Part shown: piece by piece, positions 50,329 to 59,470 of the stretch
Numbering within the stretch: position 1 is the stretch's first letter
Layout of the letters: the number at the start of each line of letters is the position of its first letter
Assembly (NCBI RefSeq): GCF_019443325.1
Contig: NZ_CP080383.1
Location: forward strand, 620,001-684,000
From: Cryobacterium sp. PAMC25264
GTDB taxonomy: Bacteria; Actinomycetota; Actinomycetes; Actinomycetales; Microbacteriaceae
Length of the DNA: 64,000 nucleotides
Direction of reading: 5' to 3'
The notes under the pieces: model-generated
What the model was told of the DNA's origin: nothing
What the model saw: only the letters and a program-made list of their open reading frames with translations
The model's database searches: none
Position numbers and translations under genes: made by a program

Positions 50329-51918
50329 ATGACAGAGCGAACAACTTCTCCGCGGCGAGTCCTCGTTACCGGTGCCACCGGATACATCGGTGGCCGGCTG
50401 GTTCCCCGGCTCCTCGAGGCAGGGGCAGACGTAAGGGTCCTGGTGCGCTCCCCGCAGAAGCTCACCGATGTGCCGTGGGCCAAAGACGTCGACATTGTCG
50501 AGGGCGACCTGGGCAACCCGGAGTCGCTGGCCAAGGCGAGCACGGGCATCGATGTGTTGTACTACCTCGTGCACTCGATGGGAGCCAAGGGCGACTTCGA
50601 ACAGACCGAGCGTGAGGCCGCCCGGAACGTCGCCACGGCCGCGGCCGCGGCAGGGGTCTCCCGCATCGTGTACCTCGGCGGACTGCACCCGGACACCGAT
50701 ACCTTGTCGCCGCACCTGCGATCCCGCGCGGAGGTCGGCCGTATCCTGCTGGCCTCCGGCGTGCCGACCGTGGCGTTCCAGGCTGGCGTGGTGATCGGGT
50801 CCGGTTCCACCTCCTTCGAGATGATCCGGCATCTCACCGATGTGCTCCCGTACATGCCCGCGCCCAAATGGGTGCGCAACTTCATCCAGCCGATAGCCGT
50901 GCGCGATGTGCTGTACTACCTGCTCGCGGCGGCCGACGTGCCCGCCGATGTGAACCGCACCTTCGACATCGGTGGGCCCGACGTGCTGCGCTACGGCCAG
51001 ATGATGAACGGCTACGCCCTCGAGGCCGGCCTGCACCAGCGTCCCATCGCCGCGCTCCCGGTGCTCACGCCGTGGCTGGCCTCGCAGTGGGTCAACCTGG
51101 TCACCCCCATCCCCAGGAGCCTGGCTATTCCCATCATCGCCTCGCTTCAGTACGACTGCGTGATGCACGAGCACGACATCGATGCGGTGATCCCGCCGCC
51201 CGCCGGCGGCCTCACCACGTATCGCCGGGCCGTTCGCCTGGCGCTGGGACGCATGCGCGACGGCGACGTGGAGACCAGCTGGCAGAACGCGGCTACCGAG
51301 GGCGCGTCGAGCAACCCGCTGCCCAGCGACCCCGATTGGGCCGGCCATCTCGTTTACACCGACCTCAAGGAAAAGAAGACGTCGGCCAAGCCGGCCGACC
51401 TGTGGCGCGTCATCGAGAGTATCGGCGGCGACAACGGATGGTATTCCTTTCCGCTGGCCTGGGCCGTGCGCGGCTGGATGGACAAGCTTGTCGGGGGAGT
51501 GGGGCTGCGACGTGGCCGGCGTCACCCCGACCGTTTGCAGACCGGTGACGTGCTCGACTTCTGGCGCGTGGAACGCATCGACCGGGGCAGCTTCCTGCGC
51601 CTGCGGGCGGAGATGCTGGTTCCCGGACGTGCCTGGCTGGAGATGCGGGCAGAGCCCACGGCTGACGGCGGCTCGATCTACCGGCAGCGCGCCGTGTTCT
51701 TCCCGCGCGGCTTGGGCGGCCGGCTCTACTGGTTCTCGATCCTGCCCTTCCACGGTGTGATCTTCACTGGCATGGCCAACCGCATCACGGAAGCAGCCGA
51801 GTCCGAGGCCGCAACCGTGCATGCGGAGACCGCCGTGGCCGACTCCGGTGTCACGGATTCCGCCGCCGGCACCCCGCCGGAAAGCCCGGAGACCGCCGAG
51901 GCCGCCGCCCTGACCTAG
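50329..51918 (+). CDS. SDR epimerase-like NAD(P)-binding domain fused to DUF2867
   Basis: 529 residues. The N-terminal Rossmann domain has GATGYIGGRL (about 15-24) and an atypical YLVHSMG active-site region (about 81-87, no YxxxK), as in the NmrA/atypical SDR group. A DUF2867 domain makes up the C-terminal half (about 345-495: VYTDLKEKKTSAKP, DFWRVERID, GRAWLEMR, YWFSILPFHG). It probably binds NAD(P)H; the reaction is unknown. Ala/Glu-rich tail. TAGGCT (50317-50322) is six bases before the ATG, a leaderless transcript. Confidence 0.88.
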   Translation: MTERTTSPRRVLVTGATGYIGGRLVPRLLEAGADVRVLVRSPQKLTDVPWAKDVDIVEGDLGNPESLAKASTGIDVLYYLVHSMGAKGDFEQTEREAARNVATAAAAAGVSRIVYLGGLHPDTDTLSPHLRSRAEVGRILLASGVPTVAFQAGVVIGSGSTSFEMIRHLTDVLPYMPAPKWVRNFIQPIAVRDVLYYLLAAADVPADVNRTFDIGGPDVLRYGQMMNGYALEAGLHQRPIAALPVLTPWLASQWVNLVTPIPRSLAIPIIASLQYDCVMHEHDIDAVIPPPAGGLTTYRRAVRLALGRMRDGDVETSWQNAATEGASSNPLPSDPDWAGHLVYTDLKEKKTSAKPADLWRVIESIGGDNGWYSFPLAWAVRGWMDKLVGGVGLRRGRRHPDRLQTGDVLDFWRVERIDRGSFLRLRAEMLVPGRAWLEMRAEPTADGGSIYRQRAVFFPRGLGGRLYWFSILPFHGVIFTGMANRITEAAESEAATVHAETAVADSGVTDSAAGTPPESPETAEAAALT

Positions 51919-51987
51919 CAGCCGATCTGATCGGGGTTGCCGTCCGGCGGAGGGGGCGTTCCACGCGCCAGCAGGCCCGGCTGGCTG

Positions 51988-52099
51988 CCGGTGCACAATC
52001 TCGATGCTCGGGTTCGTCGGATCCGGTGACCCGCTCTGCGGTGGGGGCCATACCCCTCTATTCCTGGCATTGTGAGCAGCGTCCCGGTGCACAATTTCG
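51988..52099. repeat. Repeated 16-mer in the gap before the HNH gene
   Basis: No gene lies in 51919-52226. CCGGTGCACAATCTCG (51988-52003) and CCGGTGCACAATTTCG (52084-52099) are direct repeats 96 bases apart with one mismatch. CCAAAAA (52159-52165) also faces TTTTTGG (52183-52189), a weak hairpin. The repeats could be protein-binding sites or remnants of a duplication. Confidence 0.5.
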
Positions 52100-52226
52100 C
52101 GGTACGCGCGCGCCGAAATATGTGATTCCGATCTCGGGCTGAATGGGTAGGTTCGGGACCAAAAAAGTTCTCCACAACCTTGTTTTTGGGGCACACAAAG
52201 CTGCGAGATCGGGCTACTCTCACTGC

Positions 52227-54348
52227 ATGTCCAGCCTCGCAGCAATCTTCGCCCCCGATACCGTTCCGGAGCCGGCCCGTCCGGGGTCCGTCACGGTGCC
52301 GCCGGCGCGGGTTGGGGTGGCGGAACGCGCTGTGGTGCCGGCGGTTTCTGTGCCGGCGGTTTCTGTGCCGGCGGTTTCTGTGCCGGCGGTTTCTGTGGTG
52401 CCGGTTCTGGCCGAGGTCGCCCGGCGGGCCCGGCGGGATCGTTGGCCGATGTGGTCGCCGCGGTCGCCCGTTGGGGTTCGTGTAGTGCCGATTACGACGC
52501 CCTGTCCGATGCGGGTGCTCTCGCGTGCCAGCGCGATATTGCGCGGCTTGTGGAGACGGTGGGCACCCGGCAGGTGTGGGTGGCGAAGACCATCGCGCAC
52601 CGGTCTCGGCCGGAGTTGGGTCAGTCCGGGTTGGCGCGGCAGCAGGGGTATGTGGATCCGGATGGTTTGATCCAGAAGCTGACCGGGTCGACCAAGGCCG
52701 AAGCGCGCCGGTTGGTGGACGTGGGCCGGATGCTCGCCGACAACGAAGCCGCCGCCGCCGCGCAGGCTGCCGCCGAAGACGAGGCCGCCCGCCGGCTCTG
52801 TGACGGGCTCGACAACACGGATGGTGCTGATGTCGCGGACGGCTCAGGCGGCGACACGGAACTCACCGGCCTCGACGGCGTTGATGGCCGGGATGGGGTG
52901 GGCGGGATCGATGGGGTCAGCGGCGTGGGTGGCGCGGTGATTGATTCGGCGTTGTTGCCGTGGCACCACAAGATCTCCGAGGCCGTGACCTGCGGCGCTG
53001 TCCGTGGCTGCCGCGCACGCGATCCGGACCGGGCTTGGTGACATCGACACCGTCGTGACGGGGCCGGTGCTCGCGACCGCCGTGGACGAGTTGCTCCAGG
53101 ATGCCCGCACCCTGAACGTGGACCAGTTGCTCAAGCGGGCCCGCCGCACCCGGGACTCCCTCGACGCGGCGGGCATCATCGTGCGAGAACACAAAGCGTG
53201 GGACGATCGCTCCTTGCGCGTGTGGACGAACCCGTCCGGCCAGGTGCACCTGCACGGGGTGTTCCCGCCCGAGCAGGGCGCGTTCATCCTCTCCACCTAC
53301 GACAGCCTCACCAGTCCCCGCCGCGGCGGGGTGCGCTTCGTTGACCCGGCCCGCGCGAAGTGGGCCCAGAGTGTGCGCGATGACCCGCGCAGCACCGAAC
53401 AGATCGCCGCGGACAGTTTCCTCGCTCTCCTCAAAGCCGGCACCGAGATCAACCCCCACCGCATCCTCGGCGGCCGCCAACCCTCTATCCGCATCATCAC
53501 CCACCAGACCACCCCCGGCACGGCACCCACCCCGACGCCGCCTACCCCCGGCACCGGCACTCCTGCCACTACCGGGAACCCCGCCAGCACCGCGAATCCT
53601 GCCGCCACCGAGAACCCCGGCCGCACCGGCACCCCTTCCGACAGCGGAACCACTGCCCCCGCGGGGAGTTCAGCCTTCACCGGGACGGATACCCCCTCCG
53701 GCACCTCAACACCCACGTGGACCTTCTCTACCGCACCATCACCGACCCCGGCACCCCACCTCAACGGCCCAGCGCGGCCCGACCCGCTTATCCCGCCGGG
53801 CCCGACGTCCCACGTCGACGGCCCGGCCCGGCCTGACCGGGTGATCCCGCCGGGGTCGGGACTTCTCCTCCTGCGGGATCTGGACGAGATCCTCGCGCCG
53901 CCCCAGACCTCACCGCGCACGGCTACCTGAGGGCAACCCCGCACCCCTGTCCCAACCCACCCTCGACCGGCTCATCTGCGACAGCGGCACCCTGCCCATC
54001 ACCTTCACCACCGACAACCAACCCCTCAACCTCGGCCGAGACGAGCGCCTCTTCACCCCCGCCCAACGCATCGCCCTCGCCGCCCGCGACGGCGGCTGCC
54101 GCTGGGGCGACTGCGACAAACCACCCGCCTTCACCGAAACCCACCACATCGACCACTGGCTCCGCGACCACGGCACCACCGACATCCGCCACGGCATCCT
54201 GCTCTGCAACCCGCACCACCGCCTCCTGCACAACCAAGGCTGGCAAATCTTCGAAAACCAGGGCCGCTACTGGCTCCGCCCACCCGCCACCATCGACCCC
54301 GGACAAACCCTCCTCGACATGCCCAGCAAAACACCCGACCGACACTGA
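52227..54348 (+). pseudogene. DUF222 / HNH endonuclease-domain protein, multiply frameshifted
   Basis: Remnant of a DUF222-HNH protein of about 700 residues, a family present in many copies in Microbacteriaceae. Reading order: ATG at 52227 (MSSLAAIFAPD), a shift near 52400-52440 to reach LADVVAAVARWGS, a shift near 52998 to reach ALSVAAAHAIRTGLG, a shift near 53903 to reach DLTAHGYL, and another near 53928 to reach EGNPAPLSQPTLDRLICDSG. The HNH domain at the end is complete (CRWGDCDKPP, then HHIDHW, then LLCNPHHRLLH). Four shifts make true decay more likely here than at the single-shift genes, though sequencing errors in this very GC-rich segment are possible. TACTCT lies six bases before the ATG. 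Confidence 0.8.
52335..52394 (+). repeat. Four tandem 15-bp repeats in the HNH gene
   Basis: GTGCCGGCGGTTTCT occurs four times without interruption (52335, 52350, 52365, 52380), encoding VPAVS repeats near the N-terminus. It is in frame with the first part of the gene, so copy-number changes would not shift the frame. Confidence 0.95.
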
Positions 54349-54444
54349 CGTTGACAGCCGACACGGGGTCTCGACAGGCTCGACCAGCGCGATGGACGGG
54401 TACCGCAGACAGGGTGACGGAGGGCTCGACGGGCTCGAGCGGCG
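54347..54444. repeat. Third cluster of TCGA-centred repeats
   Basis: The cluster starts with GACGTTGACAGCCGACA (54347) just at the HNH stop codon, like the one at 24542, followed by GGTCTCGACAGGCTCGACC (54367-54385) and a related copy at 54423-54444. Orientation is the same for both copies. Confidence 0.7.
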
Positions 54445-54474
54445 AAGTGGGCGCGGACCGCGGACAGGGGTGCG

Positions 54475-54615
54475 ATGCTGAGCGCCGAAGGGTCCACCGA
54501 CAGCCTCCATCTCACCGAAGCCGGATACGTCGTGTGGCTCGCTGACCTCCGGCCGGTGCTCATCGACATACTCGAGCATCCGGCCACCCTGCCCATCAAA
54601 GCGCAGCCCGCCTGA
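54475..54615 (+). pseudogene. Possible remnant of an SGNH/GDSL-hydrolase C-terminus
   Basis: A 46-codon frame from ATG 54475 reads LSAEGSTDSLHLTEAGYVVW, then LRPVLIDIL. The piece TDSLHLTEAGY resembles block V (DxxH) that ends the catalytic domain of SGNH hydrolases. Nothing of blocks I-III is found upstream, where repeats lie. It could be a fragment left after deletion, or chance. No product is proposed. Confidence 0.35.
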
Positions 54616-54679
54616 TCGGCACTTCTCCTCCTCGGCGTCAGGGGCGCGTGTCACCCCGGCCGGTGGCTAGCATGAAGGC

Positions 54680-56617
54680 ATGCGCAGACCTGCACGTCGC
54701 CTTCTCAGCATTGTTCTCGCCGCGACCGCTCTCACTGGAGCCGTGGGGCTGACCGGACTGACCGGCATCACCGCAGCCGCCGCTGACTCCTCTGGCGCTG
54801 CCGCGGCTCAGAGCACCGCCGGCCCCGTTTCGGTGCTACCCGCCGCGCAGTTGTGGCCGACTGGCGTCGAGGACTTCAGCTTCGTCTCGATGCACGCCGA
54901 CTACCAGCTCGGCCGCGACGCCGCCGGCCACTCCACCCTGGCCACTACCGAGACTTTCGTTGCCCGGTTCCCCGACACCGACCAGAACCGCGGCATCCGG
55001 CGGGAGATCCCCACCCACTATCAGGGCCAGCCCACCGGACTGACCATCGACAGCATTACCGACGAGACCGGCCAGCAGCGCGACACCGCCACGGAGACCA
55101 TCTCCGACGACACCGGGGCCGAATTCGTCAGCGTCACCATCGCTGCCGACGACTTCGTGCACGGCGAGCAGACCTACGTGATCAACTATCACCAGACCTA
55201 CGTCACCCTCTCTCCCGATGACACCGCCGACCAAGAGTTCTACTGGGAGGTCAACGGCACCGGCTGGGCCCAGCCGTTCGGGGCGGTCTCGGCCACAGTG
55301 CACGTGGCGCCGGACCTGGTGCCTCACCTCACCGGTCAGGCGGCCTGCTACCAGGGCGGATCGGCATCCGGCACCGAGTGCGATGCCCTCGACAGCGTCG
55401 CCGCGGGCGACGGGTGGGTCGTCGACGCGGAGGCGCGTGACCTGGCCGTGCATGAGGGACTCACCGTGGCCGTGGGGTTCGAGGCGGCAACCTTCGTTCC
55501 CCGCGACGACTCTTTCACGGCGAACGCCTTTCCCACGGTGGCCCTCCTCGCCGCCCTGGTCGCGCTCATCACCGCGGGGATCGCGGTGCTCCTGCGCTCG
55601 ACCCGGTGGCGCAACCAGCCCGGCCGGCCCACCATCATCGCCGAGTACCTGCCGCCTGCCGGGGCGAACCTGCTGCAGTCCGGGGACGTCCTCGGCGCCC
55701 GCGCTTCAGGCAAGGCCATGACCGCCCAGTTCCTGCAGTTCGCCGTGCGCGGCAACCTGCGGGTGCTCGAGGGTGACGGCAAGAACCACTACCTGCTCGA
55801 GCTGCGCAGCCGGGAGGGTCTCGACGCCACCGAGCGCACGGTGCTCGACGCCTTGTTCCCGTCGAACCGCAAGATCGGGTCTGTACGCGACCTGAAGAAA
55901 AAAAGCACCACGCTGGGCACCGCCCTGCAGAAGGTGCGGCGAACGGCACGCAAACGGATGCTCACCGATGGTCTCCGGGAGAAGAAGGGTGGGGCCGCCC
56001 GCCGCTGGCTCATCGCCCTGGCGATCGTCGCCGGTGTTGTGGCCGTCGTGGCGAGCATCATCACCTTCGCCACCGAGGTCGCCGGCGCGTGGCCGTTCTT
56101 GTTACTGGTCGGCGGGCTGGCCGCCACGATTGTTACGCTTGCCGTAATCGGCGACGTGCGACCGCTCACCGCGAGCGGCGCGGAACTCCGCGACTACCTG
56201 AAGGGCGTCACAGTGTATATCTCGCTGGCTGAAGCAGACCGGCTCCGGGTGCTGCAAAGCCCTGTGGGCGCGCTGCGCACGCCATACCGACCGGATGGTG
56301 CCGGTGCGGTTACGACCGAGCCCGTGCAGGTGCTCAAGCTTTACGAACGGCTGTTGCCCTACGCGGTGCTCACGGGCGAAGAAAAGCAGTGGTCGAAGGT
56401 CCTCGGCGACTATTACGACGGGACGCGGGAACAGCCGGACTGGTACGTCGGCACGGCTCCGTTCAACGCCGCCTACTTCGCGACGGGTGTGACCGCGTTC
56501 GCCTCGTCCACGTCGTCGGCCTGGTCGGGCAGCGCCTCGAGTTCGTCCAGTTCCGGCGCCGGCGGGGGCGGTTCCGTCGGTGGCGGCGGTGGCGGTGGCG
56601 GGGGAGGGGGCGTCTGA
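54680..56617 (+). CDS. DUF2207 membrane protein
   Basis: 645 residues: signal peptide (about 1-36), a large extracytoplasmic beta-rich DUF2207 domain (about 55-285), one membrane helix (about 287-307), a cytoplasmic stretch, two more helices (about 436-460 and 470-492), then a soluble part and a Ser-rich plus Gly-rich tail that ends in a run of glycines. Function is unknown; DUF2207 proteins often end in such Gly tails. TAGCAT (54668-54673) lies six bases before the ATG, a leaderless transcript. The stop overlaps the next start by one base. Confidence 0.88.
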   Translation: MRRPARRLLSIVLAATALTGAVGLTGLTGITAAAADSSGAAAAQSTAGPVSVLPAAQLWPTGVEDFSFVSMHADYQLGRDAAGHSTLATTETFVARFPDTDQNRGIRREIPTHYQGQPTGLTIDSITDETGQQRDTATETISDDTGAEFVSVTIAADDFVHGEQTYVINYHQTYVTLSPDDTADQEFYWEVNGTGWAQPFGAVSATVHVAPDLVPHLTGQAACYQGGSASGTECDALDSVAAGDGWVVDAEARDLAVHEGLTVAVGFEAATFVPRDDSFTANAFPTVALLAALVALITAGIAVLLRSTRWRNQPGRPTIIAEYLPPAGANLLQSGDVLGARASGKAMTAQFLQFAVRGNLRVLEGDGKNHYLLELRSREGLDATERTVLDALFPSNRKIGSVRDLKKKSTTLGTALQKVRRTARKRMLTDGLREKKGGAARRWLIALAIVAGVVAVVASIITFATEVAGAWPFLLLVGGLAATIVTLAVIGDVRPLTASGAELRDYLKGVTVYISLAEADRLRVLQSPVGALRTPYRPDGAGAVTTEPVQVLKLYERLLPYAVLTGEEKQWSKVLGDYYDGTREQPDWYVGTAPFNAAYFATGVTAFASSTSSAWSGSASSSSSSGAGGGGSVGGGGGGGGGGGV

Positions 56618-56955
56618 TGGGCACTCCGGCAGAACCTACCTTCACCCGGTCGGCCCTGGCACCCGGGCTGCTCGGCGCCATTGCCCTCCTGGCCGGACTC
56701 GCCCTGCTCGATGTCGACAGTTTTGTCATCATCCGCTACGTCGTCAGCATCCTGGCGCTCATCATCTGCGTCTTCGTCATCCAAGCCAAGTCCTGGTGGT
56801 GGCTCATCGGTCTGGTGCCCATCGCGGTGCTGTGGAACCCGATCGTGATCATCGAGCTGCACGGCCAGGGCTGGGTGTCCGCCCAGTTCATCGCCGCCCT
56901 GGTCTTCATAATCGTCGGCATCCGTACTAAGGTCCCGACGGCGGTGCACCGCTGA
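56617..56955 (+). CDS. Small four-helix membrane protein (DUF6804-like)
   Basis: 112 residues, almost all in membrane helices (about 14-31, 36-56, 60-75 and 85-104). The motif WWWLIGLVPIAVLWNPIV with a following GQGWVSAQF resembles DUF6804 proteins, from memory. Function unknown. The ATG shares its A with the TGA of the DUF2207 gene, so the two are translated as a unit and may interact. Confidence 0.7.
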   Translation: MGTPAEPTFTRSALAPGLLGAIALLAGLALLDVDSFVIIRYVVSILALIICVFVIQAKSWWWLIGLVPIAVLWNPIVIIELHGQGWVSAQFIAALVFIIVGIRTKVPTAVHR

Positions 56956-57165
56956 GAACGGGTCCGGGCATAGACTGAGTACGCGTCTGGAGAACCTGGT
57001 TAGTGTCTCGACCGTTGTCCTGCGTCGATCAGCACCTTCGAGGCTGCCCGATGCCGGTCACGTTGCTCGTTTTGCGGGGTTCGGCGTATCGATCGCACAG
57101 GCATCCACGGATGCTCAACACGACGAGCGCGCACTGTGTGCCGCGCTGGTGTGAAGTGGAGAAAA

Positions 57166-59340
57166 ATGGCTTACACCCGCCCTCAAGGAGCGGGCCGTGC
57201 TGGTGCCAGCAGCGGTCGAACCCGGCAGCGCCCACGCTCGCGTGACGACGACGCCCCCATCATCCCGATCCTCGCCCGCAAGGTGCGCGAGGTCGAGGCG
57301 AAGGCCCAGAGCGGCACCAAGCTAGGCCCCACCAACCGCACCAAGTACCAGGTCATCGCCCTGCTCATGCGCGAGGAACGCGCGCGGGTCAAGGCCGACG
57401 GCGAGCTCACCGACACCAACCGCGCTGAGCTGCTCAAACGCCTCGACGGTATCGCCCAGATCCTAGCGAAGACCGCCGCCCGCGACACCAGCCTGATCAC
57501 CCTGCTCGAACCGGATGCGGGTGTCTCCACCGTCGCACAGCGCTTCCGCCGAGACTGGCTGCTGGAATCCGGCGCCGAACTCAGCCCGGACGAACTCATC
57601 ATCACCCGCGAACCCGAGGCCAAGCCCGAGGTTCCGCAAAACCAGGTCATCCCGCAGTCGGTGCGGGCCCGTCAGCTGGCCAACCCGTTCCTCGCCCCCG
57701 ACTTCAGTGCCGTACAGGCTCAGCCGGTGTCCTCGGCCCGTCGCCTGGCCAACTGGGAACTGCTCGGCCCGCTGTTCAAGGCGTTCGAATACGGCTCAGG
57801 CGGCCAGGCCGCCAGCATGGACCTGCCCGAGGCCCCCAACGTCGACAGGTTCTCCCCGCGCGGCATGGAACTCATGCGGCACCAGGCCCGCTTCATCGAG
57901 AGCGCCCGCCTCGGCCACCGCAGCTACCTCCTCGCCGACGAGCCCGGCCTCGGCAAGACGGCGCAGAGTCTGCTCGCCGCATCCGTCGCCGGCGCCTACC
58001 CGCTGCTGGCGATCGTGCCCAACGTCGTGAAGATGAACTGGGTGCGCGAAGTCGAACTCTGGACGCCGCACCGCCGCGCCACCGTCATCCACGGCGACGG
58101 TGACACCCTCGACGCCTTCGCCGACGTGGTCGTGGTCAACTACGACGTTCTCGACCGCCACCTCGCCTGGCTCGGCACCCTCGGCTTCAAGGGAATGGTC
58201 GTCGACGAGGCGCACTTCATCAAGAACCTGCAGTCGCAGCGTTCCAAGCACGTACTCAGCCTCGCCGAGCAGATCCGCCGCCGCACCCCGGGCAACAACC
58301 CGCTGCTGATGGCTCTCACCGGTACCCCGCTGATCAACGACGTCGACGATTTCCGGGCCATCTGGCAGTTCCTCGGCTGGATCGACGGCGACAAGCCCAC
58401 CGCCAAGCTCATGCAACGGCTGGAAGAGACCGGCCTCACGCCGGCAGACGCCGGCTTCTACACCGCCGCCCGGGCCGCCGTGATCGACATGGGCATCGTG
58501 CGTCGCCGCAAGGTCGACGTGGCCGCCGACCTGCCCGCCAAGCGCATCGCCGACCTGCCGGTGGAGCTCGACAGCGAGCTCGGCCGGTCGATCCAGAAGG
58601 CCGAACGCGAACTGGGCGCCCGACTGGTCACGCGGTTCAAGGCCCTCGTCGCCGCGCGTCACCCCGGCGTCAAGGCACCCGTGCTCACCGAGGACGAACG
58701 CGCCGCGTACATCCGCGCCGTCGCGCACGCCGATCTCGAGGAGTCCAAGGGCACCACGACCGGCGAGAACGTGTTCACCATGGTGCGCAAGATCGGCCAG
58801 GCCAAGGCCGGGCTCGCCGCCGACTACGCGGCCCAGCTCGCGCACTCGGTGGGCAAGGTCGTGTTCTTCGCCAAGCACATCGACGTGATGGATGCCGCGG
58901 AGGAGATCTTCGCCAAGCGCGGCCTGCGCACGGTGTCGCTACGCGGCGACCAGAGCGCCCTGGCCCGCCAGGCCGCGATCGACTCGTTCAACACCGACCC
59001 CGAGGTCGCCGTTGTGGTGTGTTCGCTCACCGCCGCCGGCGTCGGCGTGAACCTCCAGGCCGCCTCCAACGTGGTGCTGGCCGAACTCAGCTGGACCGCC
59101 GCAGAGCAGACCCAGGCCATCGACCGGGTGCACCGGATCGGCCAGGCCGAACCGGTGACCGCGTGGCGGATCATCGCCGCGCACACCATCGACGCGCGGA
59201 TCGCCGAACTCATCGGCAGCAAGCAGGGCCTCGCGGCCCGCGCGCTCGACGGGGCCGACGAGGAACTGTCGCCCGAGGATTCGGTGCAGGCCAGCGCCCT
59301 GGTCTACGTGCTCACCCAGGCGCTCGACGGAGAGCTGTAA
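57166..59340 (+). CDS. SNF2-family DNA-dependent ATPase/helicase
   Basis: 724 residues. A basic, probably flexible N-terminal region (about 1-230) precedes a SNF2 core: Walker A ADEPGLGKTA (about 257-266), Ia IVPNVVKMNW, II VVDEAHF (about 345), III ALTGTP, V-VI TAAGVGVNLQAAS and QAIDRVHRIGQ (about 649-659). It lacks obvious accessory nuclease domains and reads like the SMARCAL1-type annealing helicases of bacteria. A role in remodelling protein-DNA or branched DNA is inferred. ATG at 57166 with GGAG upstream; ten further upstream codons are open but have no ribosome site. Confidence 0.88.
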   Translation: MAYTRPQGAGRAGASSGRTRQRPRSRDDDAPIIPILARKVREVEAKAQSGTKLGPTNRTKYQVIALLMREERARVKADGELTDTNRAELLKRLDGIAQILAKTAARDTSLITLLEPDAGVSTVAQRFRRDWLLESGAELSPDELIITREPEAKPEVPQNQVIPQSVRARQLANPFLAPDFSAVQAQPVSSARRLANWELLGPLFKAFEYGSGGQAASMDLPEAPNVDRFSPRGMELMRHQARFIESARLGHRSYLLADEPGLGKTAQSLLAASVAGAYPLLAIVPNVVKMNWVREVELWTPHRRATVIHGDGDTLDAFADVVVVNYDVLDRHLAWLGTLGFKGMVVDEAHFIKNLQSQRSKHVLSLAEQIRRRTPGNNPLLMALTGTPLINDVDDFRAIWQFLGWIDGDKPTAKLMQRLEETGLTPADAGFYTAARAAVIDMGIVRRRKVDVAADLPAKRIADLPVELDSELGRSIQKAERELGARLVTRFKALVAARHPGVKAPVLTEDERAAYIRAVAHADLEESKGTTTGENVFTMVRKIGQAKAGLAADYAAQLAHSVGKVVFFAKHIDVMDAAEEIFAKRGLRTVSLRGDQSALARQAAIDSFNTDPEVAVVVCSLTAAGVGVNLQAASNVVLAELSWTAAEQTQAIDRVHRIGQAEPVTAWRIIAAHTIDARIAELIGSKQGLAARALDGADEELSPEDSVQASALVYVLTQALDGEL

Positions 59341-59470
59341 AACCGGGCCGGAAGTCCCTACCCCCGAGCAGCGCCGCCGGTGTTGACTTGATCCAGGCCA
59401 GAGCGCGCCACCATGATGGTGGACGGGCAATCTGCCGCAACAATATGCATGCACTAAGGAGTAGCCAGAT

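Noticed and set aside
52335..52394. Possible CRISPR from the regular 15-bp repeats
   Set aside because: Units are contiguous with no spacers, in a coding frame (VPAVS), and there are no cas genes.
53923..54654. 243-codon minus-strand frame opposite the HNH domain
   Set aside because: The plus-strand reading contains a full HNH motif in conserved order; the opposite frame has no recognisable domain and crosses the repeat cluster.
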